The notes: a model not told the origin generated them from the sequence alone. A DNA stretch of 64,000 bases from Natrinema hispanicum (GCF_004217335.1 NZ_SHMP01000007.1:228011-292010); one strand, 5' to 3'; shown: positions 8,103 to 16,412, counted from the first letter of the stretch. A program made the numbers and translations.

Positions 8103-8924
8103 TCAGAGTCCCTTGTCGATGTTGTGAGTGAGACAGCCGACAACGAGTTCGCGGAACTGCTTCCACCAGCGCCGTGAGCGGACGAATGCGCCGTATTTCC
8201 GTTTAAGCCGAGAGTTCACCGTCTCGTTCTGACTACGTTGACCGTAGAGGTCGGCGTCCAGCCGAGCGTTCCACGCCTTGTGAAGCGACGAAAATTCTCG
8301 ATGCTTGATGACCGGACGAACACCATTTTCACGGGCTAACGTGCGAATCTTCTGGTCGTCATATCCCTTGTCACCGAGGAGAATCGTTACGTCATCCGTA
8401 TTCCGCCTGATTAGCGAAGGCGCGATCTTCGAGTCGTGCTTTCTGGTCGTCGTCACGTGTAAGTCGATGATTGCATTCACTCTCGTGTCCACGAGAAGTG
8501 TAACTTTCAACTGTTGAATCGTCAGCTTCGTTCGTTTCGTGTAGTGCTTAGAGGCGTGACTGCGGTCGAATCCAGAGGCGTCGATCCCGACGACACCGTT
8601 GCTCGGGAGAAGCGTGACTGAGAGATTGAGAAGAACCTGCCAAACAGCCATACCAAGGCGGTTAAACGCCTTACACAATGTCGAAGGAGACGGGAGTTCC
8701 TCAAGATCGAGGACGCTTCGAATCCGAGGCATCTCGATAAGTTCGTCCAGAAGCGTCCGGTACGTCGTATTCTTCCGAACCTTGAGACAGAGCAGGACGA
8801 TGTGTTGATGAAGTGTGTACCGCCGTTTCGAGAACTTCGACGAGTAACGAGCGACAGCTCGCCGAGCCAAGTGCATCGCTTGCTCAACGAACCGGAGTAA
8901 CCGCGACTTCGGGAGGGACTCCAT
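8103..8924 (-). CDS. IS5-family transposase
   Basis: A 273-residue DDE transposase. Catalytic residues are Asp115 (VGIDASGFDRSHA), Asp185 (LLGDKGYDDQKIR) and Glu234 (RSQNETVNSRLKRKYG). It is homologous to the transposase at 14706-15536, with the same spacing. The ATG at 8924 lies 37 bases inside the end-like sequence GGATTTCAACAGAGC (8961-8975). No matching left end is seen next to the stop codon, so the element may have lost that end or may extend to the matching repeat at 7085. Unlike the other transposase genes here, it has no obvious hairpin array. Confidence 0.88.
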   Translation of the reverse strand: MESLPKSRLLRFVEQAMHLARRAVARYSSKFSKRRYTLHQHIVLLCLKVRKNTTYRTLLDELIEMPRIRSVLDLEELPSPSTLCKAFNRLGMAVWQVLLNLSVTLLPSNGVVGIDASGFDRSHASKHYTKRTKLTIQQLKVTLLVDTRVNAIIDLHVTTTRKHDSKIAPSLIRRNTDDVTILLGDKGYDDQKIRTLARENGVRPVIKHREFSSLHKAWNARLDADLYGQRSQNETVNSRLKRKYGAFVRSRRWWKQFRELVVGCLTHNIDKGL

Positions 8925-8960
8925 CCAGTCAGACTACTAGACGAACCTGTAACTCTCTGA

Positions 8961-8975
8961 GGATTTCAACAGAGC
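8961..8975. repeat. Terminal-repeat-like sequence (right partner)
   Basis: Exact reverse complement of 7085-7099, with the same 4-bp CTCG on the outer side. It is the upstream end of the IS5-type element. A similar TTTCAACAGAGC relic is visible near 61898. Confidence 0.55.
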
Positions 8976-9136
8976 CTCGATGGACAAAATCTAATGATAT
9001 GTTGTTTTTATCCAATCAATTTTTAAATATATAGTGGTAATAAATGGCCTTTCATTTGACGCGGCCAATCGATCCATCGACTAGCAGTTTACTACTGACG
9101 ACGTCCGGATCAAACTAACAGAGAGAGATTAACTGA

Positions 9137-10225
9137 TCAATTGGACCCAGATGTATCTGTTCCATGGAGTGTTTTCTCGAGTTCCCGAAGTCGGCGAAGT
9201 CTCTCCTTGGTCTCTGGGTGAGTGCGTGAGTATATTGACAATTGTTCACGAAATGTTTCAGGGAGCCAATCAGACGGTGTATCCCATCCTGCTGTCCAGA
9301 CATCTGTAGTATCCGTGATTGGAAGGATTGCCATCGGTGACATGTCGACTAACCTCATATCAACGGTAGGCGGACTTCGGCTATCGATAGTCTCTAATGC
9401 TGCCGCGATGGTTGCTGGTTCTCCTGTAATAACGGCGGCACCTCGATCTGCAGCGAACTCGCGGTATCGCGCAAACGGAGCCGTACAAAGGCAGGCTAGT
9501 ACCCAGAACATGCCAGCGATCAGTCCAAACATTCCTGAGATAAGCCCATCAAATGTGTGTGATGTGTTCTGGTTTCTGTGTCTGTATGCTTGCCCAGGTT
9601 GATGACTGGTGTCGTTTGTCATAACTGTCCACAGTCCAGCAGCGACAACGATAGGGATCATCACCGCAGTCATGATTGTAACATCTCGATTCTTAATATG
9701 ACTCAGTTCGTGCGCTAGAACCCCGTTAAGTTCAGATTTAGATAATGTATCGATGAGCGCAGAGGTGACGGTGATCTGTGCTTCGTTAGGTCGTAAACCG
9801 GTGGTAAAGGCGGTCGCAACCTCTGAGTCCACCACTGCAACTGACGGCGGTGGCATATTAGCACTCTTTGAAAGCATTGTGACCCGTTGATGGATGTCAG
9901 CAGGTGGATCATGAGTCCCAGATTCAAATCGTTGAATGAGTAATCCACGTAGCCAACGATTCAGTAACGGCAATCCAATAAATATGGTGAGCGTGATGAA
10001 GATTGGAACACCCATCGACAGCCACAACGGAATTCCACCAGGGACAATAGAAATGAGGCTATGAGGGATCTTATCCAGCGGTCTGACGAAAATAAGAATG
10101 ATGAGGGATCGAGATAAAAACGCGATAACTGCAGCGAAAGTCCCTGTCAGGATAACAATGTTGGTAATTGCAAAAATCATATTCCCAATCAATCTCTCAT
10201 CCCGAGGCCAATCTGATTTCTTCAT
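9137..10225 (-). CDS. htpX: HtpX-like M48 family membrane metalloprotease
   Basis: Predicted zinc endopeptidase for quality control of membrane proteins. From the ATG at 10225 the protein has 362 residues. It contains two N-terminal membrane helices (about residues 12-45 and 65-90), the zinc motif HELSH about halfway along (in NGVLAHELSHIKNRDV), two further helices, and the third zinc-ligand region REFAADRGA. An in-frame start 15 bases upstream is possible. It stands alone, with 212 bp to the IS5-type transposase. The C-terminal tail (about 60 residues) is soluble and charged. The motif set fits HtpX well, and the substrate is unknown. Confidence 0.88.
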   Translation of the reverse strand: MKKSDWPRDERLIGNMIFAITNIVILTGTFAAVIAFLSRSLIILIFVRPLDKIPHSLISIVPGGIPLWLSMGVPIFITLTIFIGLPLLNRWLRGLLIQRFESGTHDPPADIHQRVTMLSKSANMPPPSVAVVDSEVATAFTTGLRPNEAQITVTSALIDTLSKSELNGVLAHELSHIKNRDVTIMTAVMIPIVVAAGLWTVMTNDTSHQPGQAYRHRNQNTSHTFDGLISGMFGLIAGMFWVLACLCTAPFARYREFAADRGAAVITGEPATIAAALETIDSRSPPTVDMRLVDMSPMAILPITDTTDVWTAGWDTPSDWLPETFREQLSIYSRTHPETKERLRRLRELEKTLHGTDTSGSN

Positions 10226-10316
10226 TATGGGGGCACACACCCGCGAAAATCTGGGTTATCTGGTCCCATATCGTGAGTGAACTTAGTTCATCCGCTCAGC
10301 GATAATCGGTAGGTTG

Positions 10317-10480
10317 CGTCGCAAAGCCGCCTCGAGTTTGCTGCTGAGAGTCGCGGTGGCACCTTATTACAATGTTAGAATGGCGTGCACCGAGTGCACG
10401 TAGTTTAGAGAGCGCTAGAGATAGGCGCTACTGGACCGTCTACTCACCTACAGCTCGAAACTCTAGACCGCTTTGAGACG
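10317..10480. mobile_element. MITE-like element, copy 1
   Basis: A 164-bp non-coding repeat sharing most of its sequence with 13880-14053. Its ends are imperfect inverted repeats of about 35 bp: the left begins CGTCGCAAAG and the right, reversed, begins CGTCTCAAAG. Both continue with a GTCT.GAGTTT-like core in the better preserved copy. An internal palindrome (CGTGCAC with GTGCACG) is conserved. It has no coding capacity, so it looks like a miniature inverted-repeat element. Confidence 0.6.
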
Positions 10481-10496
10481 GTACCCAACTTGAGGT

Positions 10497-10606
10497 ACAC
10501 GATCTCTCGCCGCAACTGGATTGTTCCACCACTGTCTGGTGCCATTATCCTCTCAGATCTCCCGCTGATGACACGCCATCTGGGACATGAGTGTGTCGAT
10601 GTCGGC
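10497..10606. repeat. Dispersed repeat, copy 1 (decayed coding sequence?)
   Basis: About 110 bp similar to 39927-40039, sharing blocks such as CCACCACTGTCTGGTGCCAT and CTGGGACATGAGTGTG. In the second copy one plus frame is open and protein-like, while this copy is frameshifted. Both are probably fragments of the same lost gene. The wider gap 10241-10815 holds this repeat and the MITE-like element but no gene. Confidence 0.5.
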
Positions 10607-10815
10607 GAGTCAGTCCCGTTCGTGCGTGCCGTTTTCCGGTCGTGGTGTCCGCGGATGCTACCTTGAGTCTGTCATAGAAAGACTCGCAGGCAATTTGTTT
10701 CAACTCCCTTTGAGTGAATTAGCCGGTGAGTAGATGTGCGAAGATAACACTAATGGAGGTTATAGTCAATTAACTAATGTGAGGATTTAAACTGTTTTCG
10801 AAACAAGGTCTAAGC

Positions 10816-10989
10816 ATGAGTGATAAGAAGCCGAACAACCCACTGTCGCCGTACTTCCCATCAGAAACTCCCAGTCTCTCAGGGAACGTTCCCAAGTGGA
10901 TAGCAATCGGTGTCGTACTGTGGGGGGTTTTCTGGGCGATTTACATGCTTCTTGACCTTCTTTTTGGGAGTGTCCCGTCTCCATTCTAA
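10816..10989 (+). CDS. Small single-helix membrane protein
   Basis: A 57-residue protein. The N-terminal half is polar and Pro/Ser-rich (NNPLSPYFPSETPSLSG). Residues about 26-50 form one hydrophobic helix rich in Trp and Leu, ending in a short tail. The composition and clean start support a real gene. The family is not recognised and no partner gene is adjacent. The region upstream is A+T-rich with TTAACTAATG-like promoter sequence. Confidence 0.5.
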   Translation: MSDKKPNNPLSPYFPSETPSLSGNVPKWIAIGVVLWGVFWAIYMLLDLLFGSVPSPF

Positions 10990-11132
10990 ATGGAATAAAA
11001 AAGTGTGTCTAAGATATTTAATCGTACTCTGTTACTTGCTTGCCCTATACCGACCGTACACTGCGGAGTCGAATTGGCCTGTGACCGATTCTATGACACG
11101 CTCACCTTCCCAAGAGACGGTGCGGGTTGCCA

Positions 11133-11876
11133 TTACATCCACAGCGGGAGCGTGAACACAGTAGCGTTGAACGTCCCATGAACGAGAGCGGGTGCAATGA
11201 GGGTGTCTGTTCGGTAGTACACCCAACCGAAGATTGCCCCCATAAGCGTGTAGTATGCCGCCATGTGGCTGATAATGATCGCTGGTGGCGAGAGTAGAGC
11301 GACAGGGTAGACGTGGAACAGCGCGAACGTCGCGCCCGCGATGCTGATAGCACTCACGGAACCGAGCGCTGCCTGAAGCCGACTCTGGATCACGCCACGG
11401 AAGAACAACTCTTCAACGGGCCCGATCACCGCGAGTGACAGGACTGCTGCGGCAACCAGCCCTGCACCAGTTGGCTCGCCGAGATTGCTGTACTCCATGT
11501 ACCCTGGCGAGAGGTCGATCGCCGGGACGACCGCATCGGTGACCGCGAGCGAGAGAAACGCCGTAGCGAAACTCGCGAGCAAGCCACTGATCAGGTAGGG
11601 AACGGCCCGTCTCTTGAGCATCTGGACGGACGGGCGGAACGACGACCCAACCCGGAGATAGGCCGCCCCGATCAGGAGGAAAGACAGTTCAGTCCCGAGA
11701 GTACCCGCAACGAAAGTGACCACCTCACCCGCGTCGCGGCCGATCGTGACGACGACGGCCAGTGATGCCGCGAAGTTCCCGACCACCGCAGCCAGCACCA
11801 CGCCAGCGAGGAAGATTCCTGTGCGAGCAATTCCAGTCTTGTCGCCGAGTCGCTTAGGGATGACCGCGGTCGGCAT
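11133..11876 (-). CDS. CPBP family intramembrane metalloprotease
   Basis: Predicted CAAX-type or bacteriocin-protection-type protease cutting within the membrane. The protein has about seven hydrophobic segments. Conserved motifs are present in order in the C-terminal half: EELFFRG (glutamate pair and Arg), an FHVY segment with the first catalytic His, and HGTFNA near the end. The start is placed at 11876, where the protein begins MPTAVIPKR. An upstream ATG at 11942 would add 22 polar residues. It is divergent from the ArsR-like gene at 12006, sharing its upstream region, so that regulator may control it. Confidence 0.85.
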   Translation of the reverse strand: MPTAVIPKRLGDKTGIARTGIFLAGVVLAAVVGNFAASLAVVVTIGRDAGEVVTFVAGTLGTELSFLLIGAAYLRVGSSFRPSVQMLKRRAVPYLISGLLASFATAFLSLAVTDAVVPAIDLSPGYMEYSNLGEPTGAGLVAAAVLSLAVIGPVEELFFRGVIQSRLQAALGSVSAISIAGATFALFHVYPVALLSPPAIIISHMAAYYTLMGAIFGWVYYRTDTLIAPALVHGTFNATVFTLPLWM

Positions 11877-12005
11877 CGAGGGCGAATCTGGCACGGTAAG
11901 TGACTGTACTGGATCAGTTGTAAGTGTTATCTCAATGACCATTAAGTTGAAAGGCTGACAGGTCTGACCGGAATACGTACGGGGCAGAAATCAGGTATCC
12001 AGAGT

Positions 12006-12893
12006 ATGACGGACGAGGACAGTACACGGGAAGCGGCTTACGCGGTGTTGACTGACGAGACCCGCGTTCGCATCCTCTTCGCGCTCGCGGACCGATACGA
12101 CGAGGCATGGTCGTCTGAGTGGCCCACCTTCTCAGAGTTGCGCACGCAGGTCGGTGTGAACGACACGAGCCGCTTCAGTTATCACCTCACCGAACTCCAA
12201 GACGAGTTCGTCCGCAAAGTCGATGGGCGGTATCTGCCACGAGTGGCGGCTCTCGAAATCGTGGCCGCGATTCGGGCGGGCACATATGGCGAAGCTAGAG
12301 CTGGCGACGAGGAGAGCGACATTGAGCAACGAGAAATAGACTGTGAGTGCCTGCACTGTGATCAAGCGCTCGTCGCGACCTACCGGAACCACCAGCTGTA
12401 CGTCGGCTGTCCTGAGCATGGTGCTGCGGTCGCGTATCCTACGCCTCCACGGGCGGCCCGGAGCCGGACGATAGACGAAGTCATCGACTGCTCGCTACGG
12501 AAACACGCTTGCGACGTGCGACTGCTTCGGGAGGGTGTCTGTCCACACTGCTGGGGAACTGCCAATTTGTCGTTTCCTCGCGACTCCGTCCCGGACACGT
12601 ACCTCCTCGATGATGTACCGTACGCGACTGCAGCATGTGACATTTGCTGGTTGTCGTATCCGATCCCGATCGCACACACGATTCTCGGTCACCCTGCCGT
12701 CGAGACGCTATACGCCAACTGTGGGCTCGGACCACGGGACGCTCAGCTCGGGCCACACGATCTGGCGCGAGTGAGTGACGTGTCTCTTTCCGAAAGAGAC
12801 TCACCGGCTGCTCGAATCGTCGTCGAACTCAGAGACAATCAGGTGGTCTTCGATCTTGACGAGACCTGCAGTGTCCTCGATCACCGGCGTTGA
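12006..12893 (+). CDS. ArsR-like winged-helix regulator with zinc-ribbon C-domain
   Basis: A 295-residue predicted transcription regulator. Residues about 8-75 form a winged helix-turn-helix (LTDETRVRILFALADRYD, then SRFSYHLTELQDEFV). The C-terminal two thirds contain Cys pairs (CECLHC, CPHCW, CDICW) arranged like zinc ribbons. This resembles the haloarchaeal ArsR-HTH plus DUF7351 architecture. It is transcribed away from the CPBP protease gene with a short shared upstream region, suggesting local control of that gene. The signal sensed is unknown. A zinc- or redox-sensing role for the Cys clusters is inference. Confidence 0.75.
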   Translation: MTDEDSTREAAYAVLTDETRVRILFALADRYDEAWSSEWPTFSELRTQVGVNDTSRFSYHLTELQDEFVRKVDGRYLPRVAALEIVAAIRAGTYGEARAGDEESDIEQREIDCECLHCDQALVATYRNHQLYVGCPEHGAAVAYPTPPRAARSRTIDEVIDCSLRKHACDVRLLREGVCPHCWGTANLSFPRDSVPDTYLLDDVPYATAACDICWLSYPIPIAHTILGHPAVETLYANCGLGPRDAQLGPHDLARVSDVSLSERDSPAARIVVELRDNQVVFDLDETCSVLDHRR

Positions 12894-13081
12894 TAGCGCT
12901 CGAAGTCGGCTGTTTGTCTAACATCCTCACTCTGGTCTCCCATCGTGGAGACGGCTACGCGGATATGTCGAGCCGCGCCAGAAAGCACGCTGCTGTTCCG
13001 GATGTATCGGTGCATCCGACGATGCTGCCAGAGACGCCAGTGAGCGTGGGTTGCGGTGATTAGCGAAAACTGAGGAAGATA

Positions 13082-13474
13082 TCACGCTGGTGCAACATCG
13101 GGAGAGTGCTGGCCGATGGGAAGGTCGATATCGATCTCATCGTACCACACAACCGGACGCTTTGCGCGACCGTTTTGCTCGAGTTCGACGAGTCCGTAGT
13201 CGGCAAGCTCGGTCACGTTCTCAGTGACTTCTGGCGGATGACGGCCGACAATTCGCGCGAGTTCACGAATACTGTCTGGCTCATGATCAGCGATCGCCTC
13301 GAGGAGTTCGAGATTCGTCGGCCGAAAGATTCGACCGAACGTCTCGAGGTCCTCCACGGAGAGCGTCGACGGCTTGGGGTCGACACTCTCGCCAGCATCG
13401 AGAGCAGCAAGCGTGTCTTCGAGATCGCTACGGTCGGACGACGAGTTGATACGGACGTGAAGTGTTTGGGTCAT
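13082..13474 (-). CDS. HVO_A0114-like winged-helix antitoxin
   Basis: A 130-residue DNA-binding protein. It has an N-terminal strand-rich part (TQTLHVRINSS), an acidic linker, and a winged helix at about residues 50-110 (NLELLEAIADHEPDSIRELA, VTENVTELADYGLVELE). It matches my memory of the HVO_A0114 family, usually found with TumE-like toxins. Here it lies 18 bases downstream of such a gene, in the order toxin first. An almost identical copy occurs at 18788-19180 and a diverged one at 48948-49352. It probably neutralises the upstream toxin and represses the operon through the repeats at 13810-13842. Confidence 0.72.
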   Translation of the reverse strand: MTQTLHVRINSSSDRSDLEDTLAALDAGESVDPKPSTLSVEDLETFGRIFRPTNLELLEAIADHEPDSIRELARIVGRHPPEVTENVTELADYGLVELEQNGRAKRPVVWYDEIDIDLPIGQHSPDVAPA

Positions 13475-13492
13475 GGGTGTGGGATCGGTGTA

Positions 13493-13789
13493 TTACCAGT
13501 CGGTTCGTTTGGCGAACGGAAGCGCCGAACGCCAAGCACGATACAGCGTCTGTAGTCCCGGATAGTCGGTCTCGTAGACCTCCGAGTCAAGATGCAGTTC
13601 GTGAATTCCGTGGTGGTTATCGAATCGGATGATTGGATCATCAGCGCCGGCGACGCCGTAGTGGAAGGCGTACTTGATGCCGTCTGGAAACTTCTCGGAC
13701 TCGGGCACCGAAAGTACGCGGACACGGGCGACAGTACCATCCGAATAGGCTTCAATCTCGTCACGAACAACTGTGACGTCATCACTCAT
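13493..13789 (-). CDS. TumE-like toxin of a toxin-antitoxin pair
   Basis: A 98-residue protein. It contains the motif IIRFDNHHGIHELHLD around residues 52-68, an RxDN-H-H-H signature I associate with the TumE-like toxin family (a DUF6516-like fold), and ends KRTDW. It is the first gene of a two-gene operon with the winged-helix gene at 13082-13474. The ATG at 13789 follows tight inverted repeats that could be operator sites. The biochemical target is not known from the sequence. A second copy of its 3' end survives at 19199-19282, and a diverged relative lies at 48619-48924. Confidence 0.7.
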   Translation of the reverse strand: MSDDVTVVRDEIEAYSDGTVARVRVLSVPESEKFPDGIKYAFHYGVAGADDPIIRFDNHHGIHELHLDSEVYETDYPGLQTLYRAWRSALPFAKRTDW

Positions 13790-13809
13790 CCCTGTTTGTT
13801 AGTATGAGT

Positions 13810-13842
13810 CCTAACACGATAAGCGTTAGGGTTCTCCCTAAC
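13810..13842. promoter_or_regulatory. Operator-like inverted repeats before the toxin gene
   Basis: CCTAAC (13810-13815) pairs with GTTAGG (13825-13830), and GTTAGGG (13825-13831) also pairs with CCCTAAC (13836-13842), so three half sites lie in 33 bases. The cluster begins 21 bases upstream of the toxin start. This suits binding by the winged-helix antitoxin and autoregulation. Confidence 0.55.
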
Positions 13843-13879
13843 ATAGCCTGAGGAATATGCGACCACGATCATTTGGTCG

Positions 13880-14053
13880 CGTTGCAAAGCCGTCTCGAGT
13901 TTGCCGCTGAGAGTCGCGGCGACACCTACTACAGACAGTGATACTGCGTTAGAATGGCGTGCACCGAGTGCACGTAGTTGAGAGAGCGTTAGAGGTAGGC
14001 ACTACTGACCGTCTACTCACCCACAGCGCGAAACTCTAGACCACTTTGAGACG
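13880..14053. mobile_element. MITE-like element, copy 2
   Basis: A 174-bp relative of 10317-10480. The end repeats are better preserved: from the left GCAAAG..GTCTCGAGTTT..CGCTG and from the right, reversed, TCAAAG..GTCTAGAGTTT..CGCTG. It contains the same central palindrome, plus about 10 extra bases. It lies between the toxin operon and a tiny gene and is non-coding. Confidence 0.62.
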
Positions 14054-14110
14054 GCACAAAATAACTGCTCCAGCACTAGGTTTATACCGCTCGGCAGACT
14101 TCCTTCCAGT

Positions 14111-14215
14111 ATGAGCCTCAAAGAGACAGTTGACTACCTCGCCGAGGAACTTGACCTCGAGCGAAGTGAACACGTCCGTGAGGTCGGTCAGTCGGTCGCA
14201 GAGCTTCGCGACTGA
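14111..14215 (+). CDS. Tiny helical protein (34 aa)
   Basis: A 34-residue protein, MSLKETVDYLAEELDLERS and so on, predicted to be a charged amphipathic helix. A TTTATA box at 14081-14086 lies 25-30 bases before the ATG, as expected for a leaderless gene. Its stop codon touches the 3' end of the broken Fic-like gene, which is convergent. It could be a small regulator or an antitoxin fragment. No family is recognised. Confidence 0.45.
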   Translation: MSLKETVDYLAEELDLERSEHVREVGQSVAELRD

Positions 14216-14705
14216 TCAGAACATTTCCCTGAAGTCTCGCTCAACGAGTCCTTCCTCCAGATACGTGATGAACTCCTGTTTCGTTGGCCCTGGCTGATCG
14301 AGTAGATAATCCCGTTCAGCACGTTTGAGGACTGCCTGAGCGAATTCCGTACAGTGTGTTTCGTGCAGACTAGCGTACTCCGTGAGGGCCTCTCGCCAGT
14401 GCATATCCAGCTCGAATTTGGTTAGTCGGATTTGGATTCCATCTTTCCGTTCGACGAGGTCAACGTCTAACTCTTCGAGTTTCTTGAATCGAAGATTATT
14501 CCGGCGGACTGTGATGAGCCGTTTGGAATCGACGATGTAGGGATCGACCCACTCACGCCAGGTATTATCGTCGACGTGGGTTCGTGGCATCTCAAAATCC
14601 GGTTCGATACTCTCAATACAGAATTGAAGGCTGCGTTGAATCACTAGACGGCGTCGGGGAAGGTCAGTAAATCGAAGGAGTTGAAGCGGGAAAACTTGGT
14701 TGTCC

Positions 14706-15536
14706 ATGACGCAAATCTCCCGCTTCACCGAGCGTTGCGTCTCGATTGCACAAAGAGTTACGGGTGAACGAGGCGAATCCGCCGCCCCGACTGGTGGCGG
14801 CGGATTCGCCGACTATGCCCTCATTTCGCTGCATTGCCTCCGGATTTACCTTGATACGTCCTACCGGATGACGATCGATCTGTTGAAGGAAATGCCGCAA
14901 ATAACAGGGGAGATCGGCCTTGACGTGGCCGATCTCCCCGCTCCATCTACGCTGTGTAAGGCGTTTGATCGGATCGAGATGAGTGTCTGTCGAGTGCTAC
15001 TGCGCCAGTCGGCGCAGTTGCACGACCCCTCTGAACATGCTGCTATCGATGCAACATTCTACGAACGTGATCGTGCGAGCCGCCACTACTGCCACCGAAC
15101 AAATTACCGCGTTCAAACGCTCAAAGTCACAAAACTCGTCGATACAGCAACGCAAGCCGTTCTCGATCTTCACTGCTCGACGACGTTAGAAGGAAGCGAC
15201 GCAGACCTCGCCGAGCAGATCGCCCGCCGGAACGCGGGCGATCTGCGGTCACTTGCCGCTGACAAGGGCTACGATAAGCAAGCGCTCCGCGAACAGCTCC
15301 GTGAACTCGACATTCGTCCGCTGATCAAACACCGGATCTTTGCTCCCTACGATCACGCTCACAACGCTCGTATTGACGACGATCGGTACGCTCAGCGGTC
15401 AATGACTGAAACCGTGAACTCCGCAGTCAAGCGCTCGCTCGGCTACGCCGTGCGAGCGCGTACCTGGTACCGAGAGTTCCGTGAAATAACCCTAATGTGT
15501 GTCGTCTATAACATCAAGCGGGCCGTCAAACGGTGA
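14706..15536 (+). CDS. IS5-family (ISH1-like) transposase
   Basis: A 276-residue DDE transposase from the ATG at 14706 (a TTG at 14700 is possible). Catalytic motifs: AAIDATFYERDRA (Asp), AADKGYDKQALRE (Asp) and RSMTETVNSAVKRSLG (Glu). It is homologous to the transposase at 8103-8924. The whole gene fits inside the terminal repeats at 14629 and 15568. It contains four long intragenic hairpins. It appears intact and may be active. Confidence 0.9.
   Translation: MTQISRFTERCVSIAQRVTGERGESAAPTGGGGFADYALISLHCLRIYLDTSYRMTIDLLKEMPQITGEIGLDVADLPAPSTLCKAFDRIEMSVCRVLLRQSAQLHDPSEHAAIDATFYERDRASRHYCHRTNYRVQTLKVTKLVDTATQAVLDLHCSTTLEGSDADLAEQIARRNAGDLRSLAADKGYDKQALREQLRELDIRPLIKHRIFAPYDHAHNARIDDDRYAQRSMTETVNSAVKRSLGYAVRARTWYREFREITLMCVVYNIKRAVKR
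14772..15459. repeat. Hairpins inside the IS5-type transposase gene
   Basis: Perfect inverted repeats in the coding frame: 14772-14810 (15 bp, 9-nt loop), 14907-14939 (13 bp, 7-nt loop), 15215-15246 (13 bp, 6-nt loop) and 15431-15459 (8 bp plus an inner 4-bp stem). The style is the same as in the two IS4-like genes at the left edge, though the transposases are unrelated in sequence. Confidence 0.8.
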
Positions 15537-16051
15537 AATCCACCGCCGTATGGCGATTCAACACAGCCGAATTGAAGCATCGCAATGCCGGTTCGGTGAT
15601 TCGCATTCGGGAGAGAATGCCGGAGGATCAAATTCGACATCACTTCGCCGGCGACTTCATGAACCGATGATCCCCACGACACGTGATCGAGTGCCTGTTG
15701 GATCTTTTGCGGCTCGAACTCCTTGTAGAGCCGGAACTCATCTGCTTCTCGGGCATCGACAGCGGCCTCAAGCAGTTCCACTAACCGGAATGCGACAACT
15801 TGCCCAGCACGAGGGAGATCACGAATACGGTCACTCAGCCACTTCCTGTCGAAGTCAATCTCTTGGGCAGATTCGATCTCTGTATCGCCCTCGTAGAGTA
15901 CATAAACTGGTGTTTCAAAGGGATAACCGATCAGCTTGGTCGGCTCATCGGACTGCTCTCGCCGAGAACGGATCTCTGTCAGTGACGCTGAGCTAAATTT
16001 GAGTGAGAAACTTTCGGCTTGTGGATGATGATAGAAGACGAGCCGGTCCAT

Positions 16052-16412
16052 TTCTCTCTAGGTATTTGAGGTGGGTCGGTAAAGCAGTCCTGTTTTCATC
16101 TGTCTTTAGCTAAACCTCAGCCCTCGGCTGTGTAGCGGTAGCGGGCCTCTCTTGGAGTATCGGTCGTTGTTGATGTCTTTTTGAGCGTCGTTGATCAGTC
16201 GCTCCAGCAACGGTGGCTCTTTCACTCGAAAAAATAGGGTTTCTTCGGGTCGCCTACCGATCTTACGACTCCGAATATCCCTTATTCTTCGATTCTGGAA
16301 TGGCTCCGTGGTGTTCGTCGACGAACTACTCAAACAGTCGGCCAAAACAGCCATCACACTGCTGATGTTCGTTGGCTTACCAGATACGAGCATAGACGAC
16401 TTTAGAACGGGA
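16052..16412. other. Decayed stretch between Fic-like and MazF-like genes
   Basis: No supportable gene. A minus frame is open across much of the interval, and part of it (encoding VKEPPLLERLINDAQKD) looks protein-like, so an old gene fragment may remain. A short tandem repeat (TAGACGACTTT repeated 28 bases apart near 16393-16430) marks the border with the truncated toxin gene. Confidence 0.35.

Larger units (their letters stand above)
14629..15568. mobile_element. Complete IS5-type insertion sequence with 8-bp target duplication
   Basis: Terminal inverted repeats are visible: the left end GGCTGCGTTGAATCAC and the right end, reversed, GGCTGTGTTGAATCGC. The element is 940 bp and flanked by GAATTGAA at 14621-14628 and again at 15569-15576. 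An 8-bp duplication fits the ISH1-like subgroup of IS5. It carries one transposase gene. The exact duplication and intact gene argue for a recent insertion. A fragment of a related element lies at 35410-35580. Confidence 0.9.
14216..16051 (-). pseudogene. Fic/Doc-like gene split by an IS5-type element
   Basis: The N-terminal part (16051 to 15569, about 161 residues) and C-terminal part (14628 to 14216) form one protein of roughly 295 residues once the 940-bp insertion and one 8-bp duplication are removed. The junction restores AMLQFCIESIEPDFEMP. Just before it lies HSLPNANHRT, which resembles the His-containing active loop of Fic/Doc proteins (HxFxxxNxRT). Fic/Doc proteins transfer AMP or phosphate to target proteins. 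The full-length gene would be a candidate toxin or stress enzyme. With the insertion the active protein cannot be made. Confidence 0.65.

Noticed and set aside
7085..8975. Firm call of a composite transposon with passenger gene
   Set aside because: The primase remnant inside and the 4-bp flanking match are weak or contrary evidence. Reported as a finding only.
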